Shown here in pieces: positions 1 to 7,734 of a stretch of DNA of 11,947 nucleotides. The DNA lies in NCBI RefSeq assembly GCF_000003605.2, contig NW_003142308.1, forward strand, positions 18,801-30,747, given 5' to 3'. The stretch's first letter is position 1. Each line of letters opens with the position of its first letter. Made by a program: the position numbers and the translations under genes. The notes under the pieces are model-generated. The model was not told the DNA's origin. It searched no databases and saw only the letters and a list, made by a program, of their open reading frames with translations. The stretch is from Saccoglossus kowalevskii (lineage: Eukaryota; Hemichordata; Enteropneusta; Harrimaniidae).

Positions 1-39
1 ATAATTGTTAAATATAGAGTGGCAAGATGTTTCTTTTAG

Positions 40-117
40 TCAGCACTAGAGAAGCGGACTTTGATAGAACCCGATCTGAACGTTCATGTGATCAAATGTG
101 GATGTCCGATCTTGTAG
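40..117 (+). CDS. Possible C-terminal coding tail of the left-hand gene (partial)
   Basis: If the acceptor at 38-39 is used with no split codon, the exon opens with a 25-codon frame ending at TAG 115-117. The frame has mixed, coding-like composition (it includes ALEKRTLIEPDLNVHVIK) and ends in C-P-I-L. A cysteine four residues from the end followed by a small or aliphatic pair and leucine has the layout of a CaaX prenylation box of the geranylgeranyl type, although proline at the second place is unusual. The other two frames after this acceptor stop at 47-49 and 135-137, so the last coding piece is short whichever is used. I do not recognise the protein. The frame has a stop at 37-39, so it requires the splice. 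Confidence is limited because 25 codons can be open by chance. Confidence 0.3.
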   Translation, partial: SALEKRTLIEPDLNVHVIKCGCPIL

Positions 118-150
118 GTACCACAGTAAGCCATTGAATAATATTGCATC

Positions 151-501
151 ATGAGAGTTCGTGATCTATTCTGGAGGACGTCGTTTCGCCGTTCTGGCAG
201 TATACCATTTTTTACGTGTCACGCGTTTGCAAGTAACGTTAGAACAATACACTGTGTATTGTCATACAAATTAATGTATTGTGATCTACGGAATGTGCAT
301 CATAAAGATAATTCTATTGGCCAATTCCGGCCTACTGCAGTTAACGAGTGGGGAAACTCGCCAGTGAATGACATTCCCGATTTTGGTTCTGAACTGGATG
401 TGCCTTCCAATTTATGTTACTGGCTACGGAGGTGTACTGCGGTGCAAGGGAATCCACCCGGACCACTCTCCTTCTACAAGTTACGAATATTAGACAGATA
501 A
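151..501 (+). CDS. Unrecognised 116-codon open frame inside the presumed 3'UTR
   Basis: This is the longest open frame in the window, from ATG 151 to TAA 499-501, with an in-frame stop just upstream at 139-141. The product would be rich in Arg, Cys and Ser with few Lys and Glu. It has no signal peptide, membrane segment, repeat or motif that I can name. It lies in the GC-richer part of the window, where stop codons are rarer, so the length alone is weak evidence. Alternatives are 3'UTR of the gene ending at 117, or a terminal exon entered by the acceptor-like tract ending CAG at 198-200, which keeps the same frame open to 501. I favour non-coding 3'UTR. Confidence 0.17.
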   Translation: MRVRDLFWRTSFRRSGSIPFFTCHAFASNVRTIHCVLSYKLMYCDLRNVHHKDNSIGQFRPTAVNEWGNSPVNDIPDFGSELDVPSNLCYWLRRCTAVQGNPPGPLSFYKLRILDR

Positions 502-753
502 ACTCTGTAATTGATTGGTATCGTGCTCGACTGAGTGTGTAGCGTGTATTCTACGACTACAGTGCTTTTGACTGCGTTCTGTAATTACCGTCGTCGCCAC
601 CGTTAGCAGAGACTCGCTGGGAAATACACCGTTATCACGCAAAGACCCGTTTTCATCTACTTTGAAAAAACTGTATGTAGGTAGGGCTGTGTCCGATCGC
701 CAGTATATTATTTGCGTCCGTTGTTTGTTATGTACGTTTGTCTCTTAGTTTTA

Positions 754-765
754 TGCATGCATGCA
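754..765. promoter_or_regulatory. Palindromic TGCATGCATGCA with paired GCATG elements
   Basis: A perfect 12-bp palindrome, readable as two overlapping GCATG motifs, inside the presumed 3'UTR. GCATG (GCAUG in RNA) is the core recognised by Rbfox-family RNA-binding proteins in animals. A role here is inference. A palindrome of simple alternating sequence can also occur by chance. Confidence 0.25.
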
Positions 766-978
766 AGATTCTATGTTAGACAATTATTTACATTATCGAT
801 TTAGGCATTTCCTCGTAATAGTATAACGTAATCCACTACCCTTTTCCCGTGTGGAAATATTACAATATTATTACTGAATTATATTTCTAGTGTTATATTT
901 TTGTGTAACAAAACAACGTGTACCCCACTACCCCTTGTAACGGGTCAGGCATTTCTTGCCCATCTTTTAGGTGTGTGG

Positions 979-984
979 AATAAA
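979..984 (+). terminator. Poly(A) signal AATAAA of the left-hand gene
   Basis: AATAAA is preceded by three TGTA elements (904, 919 and 936), the core bound by cleavage factor Im. It is followed by a GT-rich stretch at about 1007-1032 (gtgtagagtgtacttgttg), as expected for the downstream element bound by CstF. This complete arrangement is what separates it from the other AATAAA hexamers in the window (1334, 2708, 2774, 3958, 5216, 10592), which lie in AT-rich DNA without such context. Confidence 0.55.
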
Positions 985-1010
985 GTACGTTGTTTAAACC
1001 TTACTCGTGT

Positions 1011-3120
1011 AGAGTGTACTTGTTGTTTATGTCGCATATAAATTATACAACTGTCTTAAGTTTCGAATTATTAAAGGACCCAGTTCACAGGGGTGTTATG
1101 GGTGTCATTTGTTTGGGACAATTTGAAACCTTAGCTCAACCCAACTAGCACCCTGTGACAGCTTACATAATGTATTATTTTCTCTATGATCAATAACTGC
1201 ATTCAGTTAATTTAGCATTATTTGAAGATTCGATCAACGTTCCCAGACAGTGCAATTGGCAGAGCTTTCTAATTTGCCATTCATGAACGTTGGTTTCGAG
1301 AAGACAGCATGTATATATCTTCGTTGATATAAAAATAAACTAGTTATATTATGTAATCATGTATGGTTGCGTACAGTCTCTTCATATATCTCGAGTACTA
1401 TCTCATGTTAAATATCTGAATGTTTGTTTACCTTTTAATGTGCAAACTACGGTATTCAAACACTGTATCATGGGATTATGCCCCGTTCAATGAGTTGAAA
1501 CGCTAGTGATGTAATTGAACATGTATCTGGATTGTTGCTTCGCTCCGCAAATGATCTTTGTCATCATTGTTTTATGCACGTATTTTAACAACTTTTCTGT
1601 ATCTCTGTGAGAGATGATAACGTGAATGATGGGGATTTATGATTGTCAAAGTGATTTGAAACACAACATAATGCATCATGCGATTTGTCACATAATCACG
1701 ATGATAGTTCAACATATAAAAGTCTTGCTACATTACTGAATCACTGGGGTGTAGTGTCAATATACAATCTAAAGAAATTGATTTTTCATGACAATGGTTT
1801 AGAATACTACACTATCATCGGGTCAAATAAAACATGTAATGAGTATATTTATCGTTTGAATGGATTTGTTAACAAGACTTGTTCATTATACCAGGGAACG
1901 CAGCACGCATTGTAGATTTGTATAGCGTCTTCCTTCTCATACATTTTTGAGTCTAACATCCTTAAATGTTTTGTTTGTAGCTATCATTTGATGAAGACCA
2001 TGCATTCGGTATTGTGGTGCCGATACTTTGTATATTATTTTGTGCTCTTTAACTTGTGTTCGAAACTTATTGTCAATTATTTGTTTGGTTCCTTCAACTA
2101 CTGTTTATACTGTATATTTAATGGAACCAAATAATTTTCATATGTTTACCTACAATTTTGAAATGTGTTCACACGATTGACGTGTGGGAAATGACCGAGC
2201 TCTTTGACCAAAAAAGGCGTTTTGAACAAGAAACACAGCATACATATGCTAAGTTCAAGTTGTATGCGACTGATTCTGTATTGTATTGCATGTTAGATTC
2301 TAGATTTGTTTGTGTACTGAAATTTCATTCCATTGCTTAGACTCTCTGACTTAAGCATGATGTGAACCTCACTATATCATCTATCTTATACCCACTATCA
2401 TACAAATCCACTTGTTTCTCGGTAATAACAATACAAAAATCTCAGAAAGAACATCCGTGCGGTTTGAAATTGAATGCATGATATTAATATTTGATCCACA
2501 ATACAAAGAAGCATATATGAATAATATCAGATACCAGTAAGCAGAAACGGTGGAAATTGACTAACTCGTGTTATAAAGTGTCAATAGCAGCAACTATCAA
2601 TTTTCTTATCCAATTCAACTGTGTTTACAACCGCAAAATGTATTGTTTTATTGAGTATATTTCTGATTCATAATTACCAATCATACTATTGATTTGATGT
2701 TCTAAACAATAAAATGGATAAGTGTTCAAATTTTTTATTTTTTATAAAAGTATATTACTACATTAAATGTGAAAATAAATGCTACAAATATACCTTTAGA
2801 ACTACTGTAATAGAATTGCAGTATGAACTAAAGAACTATGAAAATTAGATATTTTGCGCATATGTCGACCGAAAAGTAAACTGTCCCGGGCAGAGTTCCA
2901 TGTTTCATTGAAATATAGTGAAACATTCTTGAGATTATATTTATTGGTTGAATGTTATGCAAATAAGATAATTCATATTTACAGATGTCAACCTAAAAGT
3001 AATCGGATCTGGATCACAATTATTTCTATAGTATTGACTCGATACTGGAATAACTAATTAGTGGCAAGTATCATGTAAATTAGAAAATTAATATGCACAT
3101 TTTTCCACTTTATTATACAT
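1011..3120. other. AT-rich spacer with no supportable gene
   Basis: About 2.1 kb of AT-rich sequence. Open frames of 60-76 codons at 1685-1915, 2158-2340 and 2854-3057 begin at non-ATG codons, carry no recognisable motif and are of a length expected by chance. AATAAA hexamers at 1334, 2708 and 2774 have no convincing downstream element. Positions 2690-2830 are exceptionally AT-rich, with T and A runs. No tRNA-like cloverleaf, tandem repeat or element terminus was seen. Confidence 0.6.
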
Positions 3121-3192
3121 CTGTCACCGTAACGCCATAAGTTACACCGTGCCGTAATTTTGCGGTGTTTTACGGGGTATTTTCATACTACC

Positions 3193-3219
3193 ATATTTGG
3201 AAATGCGAATTCCAAATAT
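3193..3219. repeat. Perfect 10-bp stem with 7-nt loop
   Basis: ATATTTGGAA, the loop ATGCGAA, then TTCCAAATAT. It lies just left of a good translation-start-like context (aaacATGGCTGCC, ATG at 3236), but that frame stops after six codons, so no gene is called from it. Confidence 0.8.
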
Positions 3220-3294
3220 AATAATAAAAACAAACATGGCTGCCACCAGGATTTGACCGGACTCCATACAAAGATGTTCGCTGATTCTGTTCTA

Positions 3295-3354
3295 GACAGT
3301 ACGCTGTCGCATCGACCTCCGCTGCGCGTCGGTCGATACTGCCGCTGTACTGTC
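3295..3354. repeat. 60-bp imperfect palindrome with CpG-rich centre
   Basis: The outer arms of 8 bp (GACAGTAC / GTACTGTC) and inner arms of 7 bp (ATCGACC / GGTCGAT) are perfect and share nearly the same centre (3324). The pieces between them on each side (GCTGTCGC against the complement of ACTGCCGCT) match only partly, with about one base of length difference. This reads as a long hairpin that has begun to drift. Confidence 0.8.
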
Positions 3355-3440
3355 TTCGTGCATACTTTGAGGTATCTTCGTAATAACCTTATAATATTAT
3401 ACTCTCGTCTGTGCATTATCCCTAATGCATCTACATAATC

Positions 3441-4160
3441 AATTTCATTAAAATCCGATCAGAGGATCTTGCGATACATATGGAACAGTCATGCAGACTG
3501 ACCTTTATATGCATGGTAAGCGGAAAGACTCCCATTGTGTGCTTCACACGCGGGGTCAACAACATGTTTACATTAGTTTCATGATCTGTTTAGATTGTTG
3601 CAACATGCTAATAATTATAGAGAGCAGTCAATATATTCGCTCCATGAAAATTTATCATTGACACACTCCAACCCACTATAGTTTATAATCGACACATAAG
3701 TGTTTGGCATTAGGTGGCAAATCAATGAATCAAGTGAAGAACCTGTCGAGATTAGGTCTGATTATTGCACATTGATGTGGTAAAATCGGTGACATAGTGA
3801 TGTTTTTGCTGGTCCCTTTTGAAGAAAAGAATATTCACATTTAATTGCACAATCTGCACCAATAGCGGCATGTTTATATGAGTGTAATTCAGAATGTATG
3901 CATTTACTGTGATGCTCGGTTACCAAATTTATTAATCTAGATTGAATGAACCATTTCAATAAATAACAATCTACAATAACGATGTACACATTTCGTTTAT
4001 TTTAGTACGTTCAGCACAATTGGTACTTTTCGTTATTTGTAATGCTTGGTCAAAAAAGTTTGACAACAATAACCACCTCACGATCAAGTCAAGATAATGC
4101 TGGAATTTCGGCAGTTTATAGTAATTTGAACCAACAGTGGCTATTTAGATATCCGTTCAC
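3441..4160. other. AT-rich spacer with no supportable gene
   Basis: No motif-bearing frame was found. The 75-codon minus-strand frame at 3762-3989 has no recognisable domain and is of chance length. One AATAAA at 3958-3963 is followed by moderately T-rich sequence but has no gene upstream that could use it. Confidence 0.55.
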
Positions 4161-4163
4161 AGA

Positions 4164-4210
4164 ACTACATACATACAAGACCACGTATTTGTGGTAAGTA
4201 TGTATGCAGT
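4164..4210. repeat. Long imperfect hairpin containing a splice-donor consensus
   Basis: CATACATAC (4168-4176) pairs with GTATGTATG (4198-4206). CCAC (4181-4184) pairs with GTGG (4191-4194) around a 6-nt loop. ACT (4164-4166) pairs with AGT (4208-4210) beyond one mismatch. The right arm contains G|GTAAGTATG (intron side from 4194), very close to the U1-complementary donor consensus. No open exon leads into it, so use as a splice site is unsupported. Confidence 0.75.
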
Positions 4211-4248
4211 ATACACTGTTACATTTAAGACTTTGCCTCAATTAAAAT

Positions 4249-4312
4249 AAGTTATCTTGACAAATTGTGAAATGATTCAGTTTATCAATACTTTAGGATA
4301 ACTTGACAAGTT
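4249..4312. repeat. Short inverted repeats around TTGACAA
   Basis: AAGTTATC (4249-4256) is the reverse complement of GATAACTT (4297-4304). Overlapping the second arm is AACTTGACAAGTT (4300-4312), a perfect 6-bp palindrome about a central A. Both arms are followed by TGACAA. The structure is clear; any function is unknown. Confidence 0.6.
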
Positions 4313-4319
4313 ATAGTGG

Positions 4320-5940
4320 TATGGGCGTAGTTCATACTGTAAAAACAAATATATTGCATGACATGTCATAATTAACATGGGGTAAAAATAGCATGTTATC
4401 CAAATCAACAAACGTATGACAAATACTCATTCTGATGTTTGTGTGTTTTTCTTTTTACAAATACCTGTTTAACATGTATTTACTTTTGTAGATGTGATAG
4501 GGATACTTCGGGTGATACTTGTTTAACATCGAATATAGGCAGCTGTCTATCAACTACCCAACGAGTACAATTAATCTGTGTCAACATGTTGTCCACTTGA
4601 AGCAAATACACTTCATTGTCATGTTGAATAATCACCAATGCCTTGAAAGTGGATGGGTTGTGCAGAGATTGTTGTGCATACTACTGAAATGATAAAAACA
4701 TATTGCTCGACGTTTAACAGAGAAATATGTTTCTAATTGAAGACAACAACTAACAGTATGGGACATATGATGTGGATTATTGAGACTCTTGTGCACCTCT
4801 GGAAATATTGCTAGAAATATTCTTGTGTTGAAGACATGCACGGATAAGATACATGACGGTACGATGTGCTTAAACCTAAATACTACAAGTTAAAATTTCG
4901 AAATACAAGTCATTAACGTTCTCTTAGAATGCTTTCCCGAAACATCTTTTGATACTGTTTACATTAAAATATGTCCGGTTTCTCATATCCGTGATTGCCA
5001 TCACATATTCCTCCAAACAACCAACCAATTATAATTATTGGGGAAGTCATGAAAATTGGGGCTTGGTCTCGAATTATGTACATATTATATCACTCAATTT
5101 AAACATCAGCATAGCCACAATTTGCACCAAAATCGTAATTATGTTCATTGCAATGTAACCGTTTTATGAGCTGACCTGACAACTTCCCTGTCCACTGGTG
5201 ACTAAATGCAGTATTAATAAAGTAATAGCGATCACATAGCAACCTACCATTGTAAAATTCAAACGAGATCCAATCATCAGTGTCAATGTTTCATATTTGA
5301 CAAAACACTTTGGCAGACAATATTGATTTTGCCTTCAAACACCTGACTTCAATTTGAGGCTAGCGGTGTACAGGTGAGTATATAGTCAAATGCAATAGAT
5401 TTGCGGGTAGTAGATAACAAGTGGATATCAAGTCAAATAGAACAAATGTGCAGGGAATACTTCACAACCAATAGGAAATCACTGTTTCCTTTACCAGCAA
5501 TGTTCACGAACTTCTGTCTAAGAGCGTGTGGTTGTGTGTCTCATCGTAAACTTCACATGCTTAGCAGGTTTGTTAACAAAAATACTAAATAAACTGGTGA
5601 GTGAAACCATGTATGATTACCGGTTATTTTTGATTAATTGACCCCTCTCTTTATTATTTTTATTTTGCATTTATATTCCGTTTTAAAATTTGAAAAAAAT
5701 ACATGGTTTGATGTGAAACTCGTGTGAAATTTAAATCAATTTATAGAAGTAAGACACTTACTGCAGCCTGATATTACAGATCAAGTGATTAAACATAAGC
5801 TAAGGTGCAAACACAAATAGGAAGGCGAGAATACCAAACTTAAGGCAGCTGTAGACAAATTCTTTTCCCAGTATTGTGAGTTCAGACATACTCTTGATTA
5901 TATATATTTCTTAGTACATTAAAGTATGATGATATATCCT
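4320..5940. other. AT-rich spacer with isolated splice-like sites
   Basis: No supportable gene. The 63-69 codon frames (4632-4841 -, 4949-5158 +, 5401-5592 +) lack motifs and are of chance length. CAG|GTGAGTATA with its boundary at 5373/5374 is an excellent donor. The nearest upstream acceptor-like site (ends 5316) would give a 57-bp exon with stops in every frame, so any exon here would be non-coding. AATAAA occurs at 5216-5221 without supporting context. Confidence 0.5.
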
Positions 5941-6030
5941 ATCATCGTCCGAATCGCACGGTTTTGCTAAAGCCAGCCATTCATAACCGGCTGTATCATG
6001 ATTTTGAAGATCCAGGGGTCATCAAAGATT

Positions 6031-6042
6031 AAAACAATGGCG
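6031..6042 (+). promoter_or_regulatory. AAAACAATGGCG: start-codon context overlapping a YY1-like motif
   Basis: An A-rich leader, A at -3 and G at +4 make a strong animal translation-start context. AAnATGGCGGC is also the consensus of YY1-class elements, which typically sit just downstream of the transcription start and overlap the first codon in animal genes. What follows is an exon-like frame ending at a strong donor, which strengthens the reading as an original gene start. Confidence 0.4.
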
Positions 6043-6255
6043 GCGTGTAGGCTTTGCGCTGATTCACCGAGAGTCAATAACAGAAGGTCTATGTTCGTTG
6101 ACACATTTCCAATTTGTGTTATTCCAACTTTTAGTGTTTTAGTAAACTGACAAAACTGTCGAAACAGATAACATATCAACTTGTCCGATCCGTTCTTCGT
6201 TGTAACTAACACATCATTTTGCCTTAGAAACAGCACTAAGTTTAATCTTTTGATG
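6037..6255 (+). pseudogene. Possible decayed first exon of a ZAD-like zinc-binding domain
   Basis: From ATG 6037 the frame begins MAACRLCADSPRVNNRR. A C-x2-C with an R-L between the cysteines, next to the start, followed by basic residues and a Met/Leu-Phe (S-M-F at residues 18-20), is the usual opening of ZAD zinc-finger-associated domains. The same frame is interrupted by TGA (6148-6150) and TAA (6169-6171). It then reads on through CLRNSTKFNLL (from residue 62) to a near-perfect donor, ATG|GTAAGTAAG, at 6255/6256. ZAD domains close with C-x2-C-x2-K-x3-L. This has the same spacing, but the second cysteine is asparagine, and the gap between cysteine pairs is somewhat longer than usual. Two stops and a lost ligand would make it a pseudogene. 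Alternatively the 37-codon frame or the whole resemblance is chance. Identification is inference from motif spacing only. Confidence 0.33.
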
Positions 6256-6264
6256 GTAAGTAAG
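6256..6264 (+). promoter_or_regulatory. Strong splice donor GTAAGTAAG
   Basis: GATG|GTAAGTAAG matches the animal donor consensus at nearly every position. It directly follows the C-x2-N segment of the broken ZAD-like frame, so a real exon boundary is plausible. A branch point and acceptor for this intron were not identified in the window. Confidence 0.35.
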
Positions 6265-6306
6265 CTCGTTTACAGAGACTGATTTCTATATTCAACCGAG
6301 CTAGCG

Positions 6307-6412
6307 CCACGATTTTATGTCGTTTCTATCGTGACTTCTGATTGGGTAAATCAAATGCGCCCAAGTGAATCTTATAATCGTTTGAGGGCGTGCGACATAC
6401 AGTAAATCGTGG
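6307..6412. repeat. Imperfect inverted repeat, arms of about 16 and 20 bp
   Basis: The left arm CCACGATTT-TATGTCG (6307-6322) matches the reverse complement of the right arm (6393-6412), which reads CCACGATTT-ACTG-TATGTCG. The arms are identical apart from a 4-bp insertion. The 70-bp interior is not clearly paired. This could be a diverged terminal structure of a small foldback element or a former hairpin. Confidence 0.7.
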
Positions 6413-6550
6413 TGAAAATTGCCAAGGGTTGATGTTGAAGCTTCGGCCGAATAAATGGACCTTGGCTGGCGAAGATGATGTCCTATATACTGTGAATGCA
6501 ATGTAGTATACGCCTTTGGCATATAAAACAAACGGCATATGTCCCACTAA

Positions 6551-7566
6551 TTGTAACTTATTGAAGTAATTAGCAGTTAATGATTTAATACAATTAGGAG
6601 TAGGTTCTAGCTATGTATGAGAGTATGAGATTCAAGTCATACTTTTACGGTGTAAAATTAACAGTACATATACATATATGTGTACGTGTACAAGCTGGTA
6701 CGATTTTTTTATTGATACCTTGAAACCCACTATGAGTTGGTGAGACTGGCAGGTTAGGTTTTAGTGTAACGCTAGTGTGTGTGAGCATACTACTAGGTCA
6801 AATCGTGTGGTAATTAATATAATTAGACCAGATGTGATAATTGAAGATTAACCGTAATACACAATAGATAATTTGTGATTTTCATTAGTAGCCAATGAAC
6901 TTTCTGAATTACCGTGTTTAAAGTGAGTTTTTTTTATAGAGTACTGTAATATCTTTCTTAGTCGCTGTGAGGGGTAACCATGGATACAAACTTTGAAAGT
7001 AATAGATGAAATCACTTATTAAAAGCGAGTTGATGACTACTTTGTGTTAATCAATGCATACTTGTTAATTATTAGGGATCATTACTTCCTGTTGAGAAGT
7101 AAACCGACATTATCACATGACGAACTCTTTAACCTATGGAATATGCGCAAAGCCGGATTTATCACAAGTGCAAATATTAGTTTAACTTGCACATTAATTT
7201 TGAATTAGTCAGCAGACATTTCCCACAGTGTACAGTGTACATGTTTCTGCTTAAAATGTAATCTAGCTAGGATGTAGTTCTTGGATTCAGCTAATACTTT
7301 ATGATAAGAGAAACTCAGAGAACTGTATATTCAGACAATCGGCAAGAACTTGAGCTTTCCATCTCTGTGGTGACATCGACTCTCGTTCATCACAAGACCA
7401 GCTGGTGGCTACATAAAAAATGATGATATACGGTATAGTAATTCTATCTATCAAGTTGTGTACATTCAAATAGCGCTCGTAACGTGAGTTGGGATCTGTA
7501 AACAATGTGTGTTCCAATGTATAGAACATAGTACCACTGAAATGTGACGATTGATTATAAACATTA
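6551..7566. other. AT-rich spacer with one Z-DNA-prone run
   Basis: No supportable gene. The 92-codon minus-strand frame at 7299-7577 has no domain that I recognise and overlaps the edge of the GC-rich islet. A small perfect hairpin (TTACTTC 7082-7088 with GAAGTAA 7096-7102) is present. The only striking element is the alternating tract at 6664-6691, listed separately. Confidence 0.5.
6664..6691. repeat. 28-nt uninterrupted purine/pyrimidine alternation
   Basis: Every step from G6664 to C6691 alternates purine and pyrimidine, starting GTACATATACATATATG and ending TGTACGTGTAC. It mixes TA, CA/TG and one CG step and contains the 10-bp palindrome ACATATATGT. Such tracts can adopt left-handed or cruciform structure under negative supercoiling, although the TA steps lower that tendency. 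Confidence 0.85.
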
Positions 7567-7569
7567 AGA

Positions 7570-7731
7570 ATGAACACTGCATTTCAAAGCGCCCTCAACG
7601 ATGTCCTGGACAATCGATGGACAGGCCAAGGACACACCCAAGTATTTCAGTAGCACCCTGGAAGCTGTAGCTGAGTAATAAGTGAAAACACCAAGGCCAC
7701 GACCGATTACGTTAAGCAGTGCCCTCACTAA
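7570..7731 (+). other. Isolated GC-rich islet with broken coding-like frames
   Basis: About 150 bp are close to half G+C between flanks that are mostly A+T. From ATG 7570 a frame runs 27 codons (includes ALNDVLDNRWTGQ) to TAG 7651-7653. A second frame from ATG 7601 runs 25 codons (includes DGQAKDTPKYFSSTLEAVAE) to TAA 7676-7678. The first frame reopens at 7675 and runs (includes ENTKATTDYVKQCPH) to TAA 7729-7731. The codon choice and the switch between frames look like a small coding exon damaged by compensating indels. The minus strand is also open across the whole islet (7567-7731) without an ATG. GCCCTCA occurs at both edges (7591-7597 and 7721-7727), so a SINE-like insert is a second possibility. 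I recognise no family. Confidence 0.35.
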
Positions 7732-7734
7732 TTA

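Larger units (their letters stand above)
40..1000 (+). other. Candidate 3'-terminal exon (coding tail plus 3'UTR) of a gene entering from the left
   Basis: Directly visible: a pyrimidine-rich stretch ending in AG (ttcttttag, 31-39) makes a good splice acceptor, and an AATAAA with the normal surroundings of a cleavage site closes the block at 979-984. The DNA between is visibly richer in G, C and CpG than the spacer to its right, as expected of transcribed exon sequence beside AT-rich spacer. Inference: this is the last exon of a + strand gene whose body lies outside the window. Cleavage would fall shortly after the AATAAA, about 995-1005. Little protein-coding sequence is included, so the gene's identity cannot be read from here. 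Confidence 0.5.
3125..3440. mobile_element. Cluster of inverted repeats around a CpG-rich palindrome; probable small non-autonomous element relic
   Basis: Three nested or adjacent foldbacks lie within about 230 bp. ACACCG (3144-3149) pairs with CGGTGT (3163-3168). ATATTTGGAA (3193-3202) pairs perfectly with TTCCAAATAT (3210-3219) across a 7-nt loop. GACAGTAC (3295-3302) and ATCGACC (3311-3317) pair with GTACTGTC (3347-3354) and GGTCGAT (3331-3337). The centre at 3318-3330 is strongly CpG-rich against AT-rich surroundings. Frames are open on both strands (3160-3438 + and 3183-3416 -), which is expected of palindromic DNA and not evidence of coding. I could not find matching outer termini or a target-site duplication, so calling it mobile is inference. 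Confidence 0.35.
5941..6550. other. GC- and CpG-elevated block containing a promoter-like start region
   Basis: Composition rises from the AT-rich background at about 5941 (cgtccgaatcgcacgg) and falls back after about 6480. Inside are a TSS-like ATGGCGGCG context, a broken C-x2-C exon and an inverted repeat with a CCAAT-type box (GATTGGG, minus orientation). Three overlapping minus-strand frames (5967-6236, 6301-6531, 6326-6547) are open but show no domain. They are most simply explained by the lower density of stop codons in GC-richer DNA. The block may be the decayed 5' end of a gene or part of a dispersed element. Confidence 0.35.

Noticed and set aside
1334-1339. Second AATAAA as an alternative poly(A) site for the left-hand gene
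   Set aside because: The intervening 1011-1330 is spacer-like and the downstream GT-rich element is weaker than at 979-984. A minor distal site cannot be excluded but is not supported.
1685-1915. 76-codon frame
   Set aside because: It begins at a TTG, is AT-driven in composition and has no motif or splice context.
2158-3057. Frames at 2158-2340 and 2854-3057 on the + strand
   Set aside because: Non-ATG starts, short length, no motif and no neighbouring regulatory signals.
3160-3438. Frames open on both strands over the CpG-rich palindrome (92 codons + and 77 codons -)
   Set aside because: Palindromic GC-rich DNA opens both strands at once. Neither product shows a transposase or other domain.
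5317-5373. 57-bp micro-exon between a CAG acceptor and the strong donor CAG|GTGAGTATA
   Set aside because: All three frames contain stops and the acceptor has a weak pyrimidine tract. Only the donor itself is noteworthy.
5967-6547. Three minus-strand frames (5967-6236, 6301-6531, 6326-6547)
   Set aside because: Two overlap each other in different frames, none shows a domain, and the first is the antisense of the more meaningful C-x2-C frame on the + strand.
7299-7577. 92-codon minus-strand frame
   Set aside because: No recognisable domain and no promoter or poly(A) context on that strand; its length is within chance expectation.
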